A stretch of DNA of 64,000 nucleotides from Mycobacterium senriense (GTDB lineage Bacteria > Actinomycetota > Actinomycetes > Mycobacteriales > Mycobacteriaceae): assembly GCF_019668465.1 (NCBI RefSeq), contig NZ_AP024828.1, forward strand, positions 2,232,001 to 2,296,000, read 5' to 3'. Under the pieces are notes generated by a model. The model had not been told where the DNA came from, did no database searches, and saw nothing but the letters and a program-made list of their open reading frames with translations. Positions within the stretch are counted from its first letter, which is position 1. Each line of letters opens with the position of its first letter. Shown here piece after piece: positions 50,901 to 59,412 of this stretch. The translations under genes and the position numbers were made by a program.

Positions 50901-51497
50901 TCACTTCCGTCTCCAATGCGGACTCTTGACCGCGTCCAGCGCATCGGCGACGTATCGATCCAGCGGCCGCGGCTTTCCGGACTGTCGCACCCATTGCTGG
51001 AAGGCGAAATCGGCCGCCGCGAACGCGAGTTGGACCAACAGGCCCGGACGGAGATCGGCATCCGGGTCGACGCCCATCCGCTCGGCGATGAGCTTGGTCG
51101 CGCGCTCCTTGTCGGCCGGCCGGTGCACCGTGACCTTGTCGAGCAGGTCGGGAACCACCAGCAGGGCTTCGCGCCACTCCTCGGTGTCGGCCTGCTCGAA
51201 TGAGCGAGTCCGGGTGATGATGGCGTTGATCAGCGCGACATCGGGCGACTCGTCCGCGGGCCGCCCCTCGAGGAGATTGACGATCGCGGCGCCGCCGTAG
51301 CGCACGGGCGCGAGGAGGAGCTCTTCCTTCGCCGGCACGTGCCGGAAGAACGTGCGCGCGGATACGCCGGCGGCCGTGGCGATTTCCTCGGTGGTCACCG
51401 CGTCGTACCCGCGCTCGACGAACAGGCGGAACGCCGCACGCCGGATATCGGCCCGGATCTGTGCACGTTGCCGGTCGCGGAGCGACTCGCCGGTCAT
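50901..51497 (-). CDS. TetR-family regulator
   Basis: A 198-residue regulator: HTH in LRDRQRAQIRADIRRAAFRLFVERGYDAVTTEEIATAAGVSARTFFRHVPAKEELL, then a helical ligand domain (ALLVVPDLLDKVTVHRPADKERATKLIAERM). The end is convergent with the hydroxyacid dehydrogenase, 6 bp away. ATG 51497 overlaps the SDR stop (ATGA), so it is the last gene of the reductase-VOC-SDR operon and presumably autoregulates through the repeat at 53916. Ligand unknown. Confidence 0.89.
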   Translation of the reverse strand: MTGESLRDRQRAQIRADIRRAAFRLFVERGYDAVTTEEIATAAGVSARTFFRHVPAKEELLLAPVRYGGAAIVNLLEGRPADESPDVALINAIITRTRSFEQADTEEWREALLVVPDLLDKVTVHRPADKERATKLIAERMGVDPDADLRPGLLVQLAFAAADFAFQQWVRQSGKPRPLDRYVADALDAVKSPHWRRK

Positions 51498-52267
51498 CGG
51501 AAGCAACCGATCCCGCCGTCGACGTGGATGGTCTGGCCGGTGATGAAGGTGGCGTCACTGCCGAGCAGGAACGCCACCAGCGCGCCCACATCGGTGCGGA
51601 CGTCGCCGATGCGCTTCAATGGCACACGGCCCACGGCCTTGTCGTACTCCTTGGGCGCGAACGACTTCCAGAACTTGACGCCGTCGGATTCGGCGAAGGG
51701 ACAGATGACGTTGACGCGGATGTTGTCACGGCCCCATTCCAGCGCGGCCACTTTCGACAGTCCGCGGATGCCTTCCTTGGCGGCGGCATAGCCGCCCCAC
51801 TTAGGCTCGCCACCGGTGCCCGTCCCCGAACCGAGGTTCACGATCGACCCGCCACCGGTCTCGACCATCAGTGGGTGCACGGCCTGCATCAGCAGGAAAG
51901 TCGCGCGGGGGCCCACGTCGTAGCCCAGAGCCAGGTCTTCGGTGGTGATGTCGACGAACGCCTTGGGCTCGTTCGTGGCGATGGCGTTGTTGACCAGGCC
52001 GTGCACGCTGCCGAAGGCGTCAACGGCCGCGGCCGCGATCCGCTGCGCGCTGTCCGGGTCACGCAGATCGGCGACGAGTTGGTCCGCCCGCCCGGTCACC
52101 TTGAGCTCGGTGGCCGTGCGGCCGAGGGCCTCTTCCTGGATGTCGACCAGCAGCACCTCGGCACCGCGTTCGAGCAACGCGGCGGCGACGCCCTTACCGA
52201 CACCTTGGGCGGCGCCGGTGACGATCGCGACGTGACCGCGCATCGAATCCGGGTGGCTGTACGTCAT
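51494..52267 (-). CDS. SDR-family oxidoreductase
   Basis: A 257-residue short-chain dehydrogenase: TGAAQGVGKGVAAALLERGAEVLLVDIQ, VADLRDPDSAQRIAAAAVDAFGSVHGLVNNAIATN (NNAI in place of NNAG), IVNLGSGTGTG in place of the usual Ser region and WGGYAAAKEGIRG with Y and K (YAAAK). The catalytic Ser is SG in NLGSGTG. The extension upstream of ATG 52267 has no homology; that ATG overlaps the VOC stop (ATGA). Middle of a four-gene operon. Confidence 0.9.
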   Translation of the reverse strand: MTYSHPDSMRGHVAIVTGAAQGVGKGVAAALLERGAEVLLVDIQEEALGRTATELKVTGRADQLVADLRDPDSAQRIAAAAVDAFGSVHGLVNNAIATNEPKAFVDITTEDLALGYDVGPRATFLLMQAVHPLMVETGGGSIVNLGSGTGTGGEPKWGGYAAAKEGIRGLSKVAALEWGRDNIRVNVICPFAESDGVKFWKSFAPKEYDKAVGRVPLKRIGDVRTDVGALVAFLLGSDATFITGQTIHVDGGIGCFR

Positions 52268-52767
52268 CTGACGGGTCCCATCTGCAGCTGTATGCCGCGG
52301 TGCATTTCGTAGGTGCTTCGCGCCCCGTCGGGTAGTTCGATGAACTCGACCGGTGTCCCATCCGGGTCCTTGACGAAAAACATTCGGACGCCGCCGATCT
52401 CGAAGGGGTCTTGGTCGGGGGTGTAGCCGGCGTCGATGATGCGGCGGTGCGTGTCGTCCAGATCGGTCACAGACAGCGACACGTTGTGGATGCCGGTGAT
52501 GCCTCGGCGCTGCTTCTGTGGGGGCGGGTTGGTGCCGATCGAGAGGAGCTCGATCATCAACCCGCCCAGCAGTCCGCCGACCACTCGGCCCTCCTGCTTG
52601 CGGTTCGAGTGCAATGCCGCGTCGAAAGGCTCTCCGGAGATGAGGGTTTCGAAGACGATCTCCATGCCCAGCACATCGCGGTAGAACGCCAGGGCACGGT
52701 CCATGTCGGTCACGCCGACGACGAGGTGGCAGAACGAGACGTCGCCGAGGACGCCGTTGTCCGTCAC
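52264..52767 (-). CDS. VOC-family (glyoxalase/dioxygenase-like) protein
   Basis: A 167-residue vicinal-oxygen-chelate protein with two betabetabeta units: FCHLVVGVTDMDRALAFYRDVLGMEIVFETL, MIELLSIGTNPPP, GIHNVSLSVTDLDDTHRRIIDAGY and RMFFVKDPDGTPVEFIELPDG. Metal residues His (CHLVV), Glu (MIELL), His (IHNVS) and Glu (VEFIE) are all present, so it is likely an active metalloenzyme. GTG 52767 overlaps the upstream TGA (GTGA). Confidence 0.9.
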   Translation of the reverse strand: MTDNGVLGDVSFCHLVVGVTDMDRALAFYRDVLGMEIVFETLISGEPFDAALHSNRKQEGRVVGGLLGGLMIELLSIGTNPPPQKQRRGITGIHNVSLSVTDLDDTHRRIIDAGYTPDQDPFEIGGVRMFFVKDPDGTPVEFIELPDGARSTYEMHRGIQLQMGPVR

Positions 52768-53849
52768 CGCTTACCCGTCGAAAGATTCGGGGCCGGGCGC
52801 CCGGCGAACAACGGCAAGTCGAGGTAGGTCTTGATGCCCGGCTCGGCGGCGCAGACGTCGGGAATGGCATTGATGCAGTGGTTGGCGGTGACGACGACGC
52901 CCGGGTTTTTCACCAAGCCTTCCGCGATCGTCTCCGGTTGCAAACCCTTGAAGGTGAGGCTCACATCGGGATCGCCGGTGATCTCGACCTCGAAGCGTTC
53001 GCCGCGGTCGCCGAAATTCCAGGCCGGCTCGAGATTCTCCTCGCCCATCAGCCAGTTGACGGCCGCGGTGATGACCGGCTCGCCGTCAACCAGGGCCTGC
53101 CAGCGGAACCGGCGCGCGGCCACGGTGCCGGTCGTGATCGGGAAGGGCTCGTAGTCGATATCGGCGGTCGCCACGGCGACGTCCTGGATGGTCCTGATGT
53201 TGGGATCGATGCGAAATCCCATGTGGTCGGCGATCATCCGGACCGACTGCTTGAAGCCCCCGTCGAGCAGTCCGGCCATCGGCCCTTGGGTCGCTTCCTC
53301 GGGTGTGCCGCCGAATCCCATGATGTGGCGCACCACGTCCGGTGCGTTGTAGGTGCGGATGTCGGAGAACTCCTCGGCACGCACATGCGTGATCGCCGAC
53401 GACAGCGAGGACACCATCAGCGGGAACCGCTCGGTGATGCCTCCGGGGTGGATTCCCGAACCATGCAGCGTCACACCGCTTTCCGTCGCCGCGTCGGCAA
53501 CGGCTCGGTGACGCGCGTTGCCCGGGTCGGGGTACACCCAGCCGACCGGGGTGACCACGTTCTTCCCGGATCGCAGGATCGCGATCACCTCGTCGTCATT
53601 GGGTATCAGCGGGCTGTACATCACGCAGTCGGCGTCCAGCGCCAGTATTTCGTCGATGCTGGTGGTGGCTTTGACACCGAGCTCCTGCGTCCCGATAATC
53701 TTGCCGACGTCGACGCCGTTCTTGTCCGCGCTGTGCACCCAGCACCCCACCAGCTCCAGCTGTGGGTGATTGATGACGCACGCGATCGCCGCTTTCCCCA
53801 CGCCCCCGGTGGCCCACTGGACGACACGAAGCTTGGACGGGCTGCTCAT
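52764..53849 (-). CDS. NAD(P)-dependent reductase, dihydrodipicolinate reductase-like family
   Basis: A 361-residue protein. Rossmann start LRVVQWATGGVGKAAIACVINHPQLELVGCWVHS; then DCVMYSPLIPNDDEVIAILRSGKNVVTPVGWVYP, SGVTLHGSGIHPGGITERFPLMVS and a C-terminal domain like 2,4-diaminopentanoate dehydrogenase. These mycobacterial proteins are a broad family of uncertain substrate, often near sterol or lipid catabolism. Two adjacent ATGs exist (53849 and 53852); the inner one has better spacing (6 nt) from GGAGG. First gene of the operon, divergent from the SDR at 53962. Confidence 0.87.
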   Translation of the reverse strand: MSSPSKLRVVQWATGGVGKAAIACVINHPQLELVGCWVHSADKNGVDVGKIIGTQELGVKATTSIDEILALDADCVMYSPLIPNDDEVIAILRSGKNVVTPVGWVYPDPGNARHRAVADAATESGVTLHGSGIHPGGITERFPLMVSSLSSAITHVRAEEFSDIRTYNAPDVVRHIMGFGGTPEEATQGPMAGLLDGGFKQSVRMIADHMGFRIDPNIRTIQDVAVATADIDYEPFPITTGTVAARRFRWQALVDGEPVITAAVNWLMGEENLEPAWNFGDRGERFEVEITGDPDVSLTFKGLQPETIAEGLVKNPGVVVTANHCINAIPDVCAAEPGIKTYLDLPLFAGRPAPNLSTGKR

Positions 53850-53915
53850 CATTGACCTCCCTGACGGTGTGCGGCCTTTACACATCGGCGAATGAAATGG
53901 CAGGCTATGACTTGC

Positions 53916-53930
53916 TGACAGTGACTGTCA
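53916..53930. promoter_or_regulatory. Candidate TetR operator in divergent promoter
   Basis: TGACAG-TGA-CTGTCA is a perfect 6-bp inverted repeat with 3-nt spacer, extended by matching TT/AA at 53912-53913 and 53933-53934. It lies between the divergent reductase and SDR genes, 66 bp from one start and 32 bp from the other. The shape is typical of TetR sites; the regulator at 50901 is the obvious partner. Confidence 0.6.
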
Positions 53931-53961
53931 ATAATCGACCGTTCGGTGAGGGGGTCTGTTG

Positions 53962-54819
53962 ATGAGCGTCCTCGACGGCAAGATCGCGATCGTCACCGGC
54001 ACCAGCCGCGGCGTGGGCGTGGGCATCGCCCACGAACTGCTGCGCGCCGGAGCGACCGTGATCGGCTGCTCGCGCTCACCGCTCGACGGCATCCCAGGCA
54101 TCGAACCAGACTGGGCGGACCGCGCTTCCCAACAGGTTTGCGATCAGGGTGACTACCGCTCGATCGACGCGTTCGTCGCGGACGTCGTGGTCACGCATGG
54201 ACGGGTCGACATCCTGGTGAACAATGCCGGCGGCACCGTCCCGGCGCCGCATGCCGAGAGCATTCCCGAACTGGTGCAACGCATTCAGGGCGCGCCCGCC
54301 GACGATGACGACTACGCGCGGACGGCGCTGTTCCACGCGTTCGCCGTGCAGATGAATCTCATCGGCCCACTGTGGTTCGCGATCCGTGCCTATCGGCAGA
54401 TGCAGAACCAGGACGGCGTGGGCTGCATCATCAACGTCTCCAGCGGCGCCGGACATCCGGCGGGATCACCAACCCTGGTCTCCTACGGGGCGGCCAAGAG
54501 TGGCCTCAACCACCTCACCCGTTCGTTGGCCGAAGAGTGGGGACCCAAGGTGAGGGTCAACTGTGTGGCGTTGGGCCCGACGATGACCGAGAACTTCCGG
54601 TCCTTCGTGCTGCCCAAGGACGACCCCGATGGCGCAAAGTATTTCGCCGCCGTGCCCTTGCGCCGTGCGGGTGAGCCCGCCGAAGTCGGGCGGGTCTGCG
54701 TTTTCCTGGCCGGCGGGCAGGCCGACTTCGTCAACGGCACCACCGTCGAATGCGACGGCGGGATGCTGCCCGGCGTGCTCTACGACGCGGGCTTGAAAAC
54801 CATCACCGATCTGCTGTAG
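53962..54819 (+). CDS. SDR-family oxidoreductase
   Basis: A 285-residue short-chain dehydrogenase: IAIVTGTSRGVGVGIAHELLRAGATVIGCSRS, HGRVDILVNNAGGTVPAP, GCIINVSSGAGHPAG, LVSYGAAKSGLNHLTRSLAEEW (YGAAK), FVNGTTVECDGGM. Slightly long because of a 25-residue insertion around IQGAPADDDDYARTALFHAF. ATG 53962 preferred to TTG 53959. Divergent from the reductase operon, sharing the inverted repeat at 53916, and followed by a DUF1330 gene 45 bp later. Confidence 0.9.
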   Translation: MSVLDGKIAIVTGTSRGVGVGIAHELLRAGATVIGCSRSPLDGIPGIEPDWADRASQQVCDQGDYRSIDAFVADVVVTHGRVDILVNNAGGTVPAPHAESIPELVQRIQGAPADDDDYARTALFHAFAVQMNLIGPLWFAIRAYRQMQNQDGVGCIINVSSGAGHPAGSPTLVSYGAAKSGLNHLTRSLAEEWGPKVRVNCVALGPTMTENFRSFVLPKDDPDGAKYFAAVPLRRAGEPAEVGRVCVFLAGGQADFVNGTTVECDGGMLPGVLYDAGLKTITDLL

Positions 54820-54864
54820 CACCCCGGGCCACCTGCAGAACAAAACAAGCGCAAGGAGATTCAC

Positions 54865-55248
54865 ATGGCCGGCTTGGAACCAACGCCCGAGCAATTCGCT
54901 GCGCTTGCGGCACGACCGGTTGACGCGCCGGTGGTGATGGTCAACCTGTTGAAGTTCAAAGCCGAGGGCGGCGTCGAGAGCTATCTGCAGTACGGCCGGG
55001 AAGTGGCGCCACACCTGCAACGCGTCGGCGCCACCCTGCGCTATGCCGGGGGAGCGCCGTCGGTGGTGATCGGCGACGGCGAACGACCTTGGTGGGACGC
55101 GATTCTCGTCGTCGAGTACCCAAACCCACAGGCCTTCATCGACATGGTGACGACCCAGGAGTACGCCAAGGTGCACGAACTTCGCGTCGCCGGCCTGGAG
55201 CGTGGAGATTTGATCGCGACTTCGGCATGGTCGATGGCATCCGAGTGA
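54865..55248 (+). CDS. DUF1330-family small protein
   Basis: A 127-residue ferredoxin-like/dimeric alpha-beta barrel protein: VDAPVVMVNLLKFKAEGGVESYLQYGREVAPHLQRVGATLRYAG, ERPWWDAILVVEYPNPQAFIDMVTTQEYAKVHELRVAGLE. The NLLKF and YPxxxAFxxM patterns mark DUF1330. Members are found beside SDR and catabolic genes; the reaction is unknown. ACAAGCGCAAGGAGATTC supplies a strong ribosome site. Same transcript as the SDR is likely. Confidence 0.86.
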   Translation: MAGLEPTPEQFAALAARPVDAPVVMVNLLKFKAEGGVESYLQYGREVAPHLQRVGATLRYAGGAPSVVIGDGERPWWDAILVVEYPNPQAFIDMVTTQEYAKVHELRVAGLERGDLIATSAWSMASE

Positions 55249-55362
55249 CCTGACGCCGCCCGCGGCACGGCCGGGCCGTGTGGCCGCCGCCGAGGCGGGC
55301 CCGGCGCCGGTCCGATCACGCTATGCCTTTCCGGATCAGACCGAAATGGGTCTAATAGGTGG

Positions 55363-56718
55363 ATGGAACTGATAAAGCCCACCGACGCGATCTTTCTCCT
55401 GGGAGAGTCTCGCGAACATCCCATGCACGTCGGAGGCTTGCAGTTGTTCAAGCCGCCGCCGGGCGCCGGCCGCGGCTTCGTTACTGACCTCTACAAGAGC
55501 CTGGCCGCGCAGCCGGATTTTCAGCCCACGTTTCGCAAGCATCCCGCGAGCTTTGTCGGCGGAATCGCAAACCTGGGCTGGTCTTACGACGACGACGTCG
55601 ACATCGAGTATCACGTCCGGCGCTCGGCACTGCCGTCGCCTAGACGAGTTCGCGAATTGCTCGAGCTCACTTCGCGATGGCACAGCAGCCTGCTGGATCG
55701 CCACCGTCCCTTGTGGGAGACGCACATCGTCGAAGGCCTGAAAGATGGCCGGTTCGCGATCTACACCAAGGTGCACCACGCGCTGATCGACGGCGTCTCC
55801 GCGCAGAAGTTGATGCAGCGCTCGCTGTCCACCGACCCTGACGACTTAGAGATCCGCGCCCCGTGGAGTCTGCGCAAACCTCAGCGCAGATCCGGCCCGT
55901 CGTCTCCGTTGAGCTCGTTGGTCCGCACGGCGGGATCCCTTGCTGCACTTGCCCCTTCGACAATAGGGCTGGCGCGTGCGGCGCTGTTCGAACAGCAACT
56001 GACTCTGCCCTTTGGGGCGCCGAAGACCATGTTGAACGTCAAGATCGGCGGCGCCCGCCGCTGCGCGGCGCAGTCCTGGTCGCTGGACCGCATCAAATGC
56101 GTGAAGCAGGCCGCGGGGGTCACGGTGAACGACGTCGTCCTGGCGATGTGCTCGGGCGCCCTGCGCTATTACCTGCTCGAGCACGACGCGCTGCCGGACA
56201 CGCCACTGATCGCGATGGTCCCGGTGAGCCTGCGCACCGAGGAAGAGGCCGACGCCGGTGGCAACCGGGTCGGGGCCATCCTGTGCAATCTCGCGACCGA
56301 CGCCGACGATCCCGCCCAGCGTCTGCTGACCATCAGCGACTCGATGCGCAGCAACAAGAAGGTTTTCTCGCAGTTGCCGCGTCTTCAGGCGTTGGCGCTG
56401 TCGGCCGTCAACACGTCGGCGTTGGCGTTGGCGGCGGTCCCGGGCTGGGTCGCGTCGACGTCACCCCCGTTCAACATCATCATTTCGAACGTGCCGGGAC
56501 CGACGCAGCCGATCTACTATGGGGGCGCCCGGCTCGACGGCAACTACCCGCTGTCCATCGCGCTGGATGGCCAGGCGCTGAACATCACCTTGGTCAGCAA
56601 CGCCGGCAATCTGGACTTCGGTCTGGTGGGCTGCCGGCGCAGCGTGCCGCATCTGCAACGCCTGCTCGCGCACCTGGAGTCCTCGCTCAAGGATCTGGAA
56701 CACGCTGTGGGAGAATAG
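55363..56718 (+). CDS. WS/DGAT wax ester synthase / diacylglycerol acyltransferase
   Basis: A 451-residue acyl-CoA acyltransferase making triacylglycerol or wax ester storage lipid at the membrane. Catalytic H138-H139-ALID143-G in YTKVHHALIDGVS; typical start ELIKPTDAIFLLGESREHPMHVGGLQLFKPP; later VTVNDVVLAMCSGALRYYLLEH, MVPVSLRTEEEADAGGNRVGAI and FNIIISNVPGPTQPIYYGGARL. Length is family-normal. The Nudix, dehalogenase and P450 genes follow on the same strand with 6, 1 and 35 bp gaps. Confidence 0.95.
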   Translation: MELIKPTDAIFLLGESREHPMHVGGLQLFKPPPGAGRGFVTDLYKSLAAQPDFQPTFRKHPASFVGGIANLGWSYDDDVDIEYHVRRSALPSPRRVRELLELTSRWHSSLLDRHRPLWETHIVEGLKDGRFAIYTKVHHALIDGVSAQKLMQRSLSTDPDDLEIRAPWSLRKPQRRSGPSSPLSSLVRTAGSLAALAPSTIGLARAALFEQQLTLPFGAPKTMLNVKIGGARRCAAQSWSLDRIKCVKQAAGVTVNDVVLAMCSGALRYYLLEHDALPDTPLIAMVPVSLRTEEEADAGGNRVGAILCNLATDADDPAQRLLTISDSMRSNKKVFSQLPRLQALALSAVNTSALALAAVPGWVASTSPPFNIIISNVPGPTQPIYYGGARLDGNYPLSIALDGQALNITLVSNAGNLDFGLVGCRRSVPHLQRLLAHLESSLKDLEHAVGE

Positions 56719-56724
56719 AACTCG

Positions 56725-57210
56725 ATGGCCAAACTCAGCGCGGGCGTGATGTTGTACCGGACCTGCGACGGCGTCGTCGAGGTATTGATCGCGCACCCGG
56801 GTGGGCCATTCTGGGCCCGCAAAGACGACGGCGCGTGGTCGATCCCGAAAGGCGAGTACACCGACGGGGAGGACCCCTGGGCTGCCGCGCGGCGTGAGTT
56901 CGCCGAGGAGCTGGGGCTGGCGGTGCCGGCCGGCCCGCGAATCGACCTGGGTCAGTGCAAGCAGTCCGGCGGAAAGGTGGTGACCGCCTTCGCCGTGCAC
57001 GCCGACCTCGACGTCACCGACGCGCGCAGCAACGCTTTCGAATTGGAGTGGCCGAGAGGATCGGGCAAGCTGCGCGAGTTTCCCGAGGTCGATCGCGTCG
57101 ACTGGTTCTCGGTGACGACCGCGCGCATCAAATTGCTGAAGGGGCAGCTCGGCTTTCTCGATCGCCTGATGGCGGATCCGGGCCTGGCCGGACTATTCGA
57201 AGGGACGTGA
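56725..57210 (+). CDS. Nudix hydrolase
   Basis: A 161-residue pyrophosphohydrolase with a full Nudix box from G47: GEYTDGEDPWAAARREFAEE followed by LGL, matching Gx5Ex7REUxEExGU. Upstream WARKDDGAWSIPKG and downstream LREFPEVDRVDWFSV are as in mycobacterial NUDIX proteins of the Ap4A/ADP-ribose type. ATG 56725 is 6 bp after the WS/DGAT stop. The substrate cannot be read from sequence. Confidence 0.92.
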   Translation: MAKLSAGVMLYRTCDGVVEVLIAHPGGPFWARKDDGAWSIPKGEYTDGEDPWAAARREFAEELGLAVPAGPRIDLGQCKQSGGKVVTAFAVHADLDVTDARSNAFELEWPRGSGKLREFPEVDRVDWFSVTTARIKLLKGQLGFLDRLMADPGLAGLFEGT

Positions 57211-57211
57211 C

Positions 57212-58117
57212 ATGCAAACGCTGCGAACACCCGACGACCGATTCGACGGTGTCCCCGACTTTCCTTACGCCCCAAGGTATGGCGAAGTGTCCGACGATGA
57301 AGGCGGCACATTGCGCGTCGCGTGGGTCGAGGACGGGCCGGAAAGCGGCGATCCGATTCTCATGCTGCACGGCGAACCGTCGTGGTCATATCTGTACCGC
57401 AAGATGATTCCGGTGCTGGCTGCTGCCGGGCATCGAGTCATCTGCCCCGACCTGGTCGGGTTCGGCCGTTCGGACAAGCCCACCCGCCTCGAAGACCACA
57501 GCTACGCGCGCCACGTCGAGTGGATGCGAGCGGTGGCCTTCGATCTGCTCGACCTTTGCAACGTCACCCTGGTCGGCCAGGACTGGGGCGGGCTGATCGG
57601 ATTGCGGCTTGTCGCAGAGCATCCCGAGCGGTTCGCGCGGGTGGTCGTCGCCAACACCGGGCTGCCGAACGGCGAGCAGCCCATGGCCGACGTCTGGTGG
57701 CGCTTCCGTGAAGCCATCACGTCGGCGCCGACGCTCAACGTCAGCGCGTTCGTGCAGGGTGGTTGTCGCCGACAGATGAGCCAGCAGGAGCGCGCAGGCT
57801 ACGACGCTCCGTTCCCCACCGACCAGTACTGCGCCGGGCCTCGCGCCATGCCCGGCCTGGTGCCCACGTCACCGGACGATCCCGCCGCCGCGGCCAACAA
57901 GACCGCCTGGGCCAGGCTGTCGGTGAGCTCGACACCCATGCTGGTCGCCTTCAGTGACAGCGACCCGATCACCGGGCCGATGGCCGCCATATTCCAGCGC
58001 GAGATGCGCGGCGCGCAGGGGATAGGCCACCCGGTGATTCGCGATGCCGGCCATTTCTTGCAGGAGGACGCCGGAGCGGAACTGGCCGGCCACATCGTGG
58101 AGTTCGTGCGCCGCTGA
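57212..58117 (+). CDS. Haloalkane dehalogenase (HLD subfamily I)
   Basis: A 301-residue alpha/beta hydrolase that replaces a halide by water. H53-GEPSWSYLYRKM is the oxyanion region; nucleophile D124 with halide-binding W125 in VGQDWGGLIGL; acid D251 in FSDSDPITG after strand 7; base H281 in DAGHFLQEDAG. This D-H-D order and FPYAPRY start match HLD-I enzymes such as DhlA-like and mycobacterial DmbB. The second halide Trp is probably in the cap. It starts 1 bp after the Nudix stop. Natural substrate is unknown in mycobacteria. Confidence 0.92.
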   Translation: MQTLRTPDDRFDGVPDFPYAPRYGEVSDDEGGTLRVAWVEDGPESGDPILMLHGEPSWSYLYRKMIPVLAAAGHRVICPDLVGFGRSDKPTRLEDHSYARHVEWMRAVAFDLLDLCNVTLVGQDWGGLIGLRLVAEHPERFARVVVANTGLPNGEQPMADVWWRFREAITSAPTLNVSAFVQGGCRRQMSQQERAGYDAPFPTDQYCAGPRAMPGLVPTSPDDPAAAANKTAWARLSVSSTPMLVAFSDSDPITGPMAAIFQREMRGAQGIGHPVIRDAGHFLQEDAGAELAGHIVEFVRR

Positions 58118-58152
58118 GTCGGGCGCTGCCGGGTGGCGGGCACAATGTCGGC

Positions 58153-59412
58153 ATGACGACAGCGCCGACCGAGTCCACAAAACCCGACGAGTTGTTGGTG
58201 CGGCTGTTGGACCCGGCGGTCCGTGCCGACCCGTACCCGCTGTTCGCGCAGTTTCGCGAACGCGGATCATTCGCCTTGTCGGAGGGCAACCTCGCGGTGT
58301 TCTCGACTTACCGCGACTGCGACGAAGTTCTGCGCCACCCGTCATCGAGCAACGACCGGCTCAAGTCGACGGCCGCCCGCGCGCAGATCGAGGCGCAGAC
58401 CCGGCAGCTCATCGAGGCCGGTGCCGAGGCGCCGCCACAAACCCCGCCGGGATTCCTGTTCCAGGACCCGCCGGATCACACCCGGCTGCGCAAACTGGTC
58501 AGCAAGGCGTTCGCGCCGAAGGTGGTGAACGCGCTGCAACCCGACATCACCGCGCTGATCGACGGGCTGCTCGACCGGATCGCCGAACGGGGACGGTTCG
58601 AAGTCGTCGAGGACCTCGCCTATCCACTGCCGGTGGCGGTCATCTGCCGGCTACTCGGCGTACCGATCGAGGACGAACCGCAATTCAGCAGAGTGTCCGC
58701 GCTGCTGGCGCAGTCCCTGGACCCCTTCGTCGCCTTCACCGGAACGCCGTCGGAGAACCTGAAGGAGCGGATGGACGCCGGAATGTGGTTGCGCGCCTAC
58801 TTGCATGGCCTGATCGACCGGCGACGCTCGCGGCCCGGTGACGATCTGATGTCCGGGCTGATCGCCGTGGAAGAGTCGGGCGACCAGCTGAGCGCGGAGG
58901 AGATCGTCTCCACCTGTGTCCTGCTGTTGGTCGCCGGTCACGAGACCACGGTGAACCTGATCGGCAACGCCGTCCTGGCGATGCTGCGCCAACCGTCGCA
59001 ATGGACCGCGCTCGGCGCCGACGCCACCCGCGCCCCGGCGGTCATCGAGGAGACGTTGCGCTACGACCCGCCGGTGCAGATGATCGCCCGAACTGCGGGC
59101 GACGACATGGCAATTGGGGGCATCGACGTGGCCGCGGGCGACATCATGATGCTGCTGACCGCCGCCGCCCAGCGCGATCCCGCCGAATACGACCGCCCCG
59201 ACGTCTTCGACCCCGACCGGAAAGCGCTGCGGCACTTAGGATTCGGTCGCGGAGCGCATTACTGCCTGGGCGCGCCACTGGCTCGGCTCGAAGCAGGTTT
59301 GGCCCTGTCGGCGGTGACGGCACGTTTCCCGAACGCCAGGTTGGACAGTGAGCCGCAATACAAGACCAATGTCACGCTGCGCGGGCTGTCGCAGCTCATG
59401 GTCGCGGTCTAG
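58153..59412 (+). CDS. Cytochrome P450
   Basis: A 419-residue bacterial class I P450. PDHTRLRKLVSKAFAPKVV (C-helix), I-helix acid/Thr AGHETTVNLIGNA, K-helix EETLRYDPPVQ, and the heme loop FGRGAHYC371LGAPLARLE. It needs a ferredoxin and reductase, not found in this window. Hydroxylation of an alkane, sterol or fatty acid is possible. Convergent with the next gene, overlapping 4 bp. I did not assign a CYP family. Confidence 0.94.
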   Translation: MTTAPTESTKPDELLVRLLDPAVRADPYPLFAQFRERGSFALSEGNLAVFSTYRDCDEVLRHPSSSNDRLKSTAARAQIEAQTRQLIEAGAEAPPQTPPGFLFQDPPDHTRLRKLVSKAFAPKVVNALQPDITALIDGLLDRIAERGRFEVVEDLAYPLPVAVICRLLGVPIEDEPQFSRVSALLAQSLDPFVAFTGTPSENLKERMDAGMWLRAYLHGLIDRRRSRPGDDLMSGLIAVEESGDQLSAEEIVSTCVLLLVAGHETTVNLIGNAVLAMLRQPSQWTALGADATRAPAVIEETLRYDPPVQMIARTAGDDMAIGGIDVAAGDIMMLLTAAAQRDPAEYDRPDVFDPDRKALRHLGFGRGAHYCLGAPLARLEAGLALSAVTARFPNARLDSEPQYKTNVTLRGLSQLMVAV

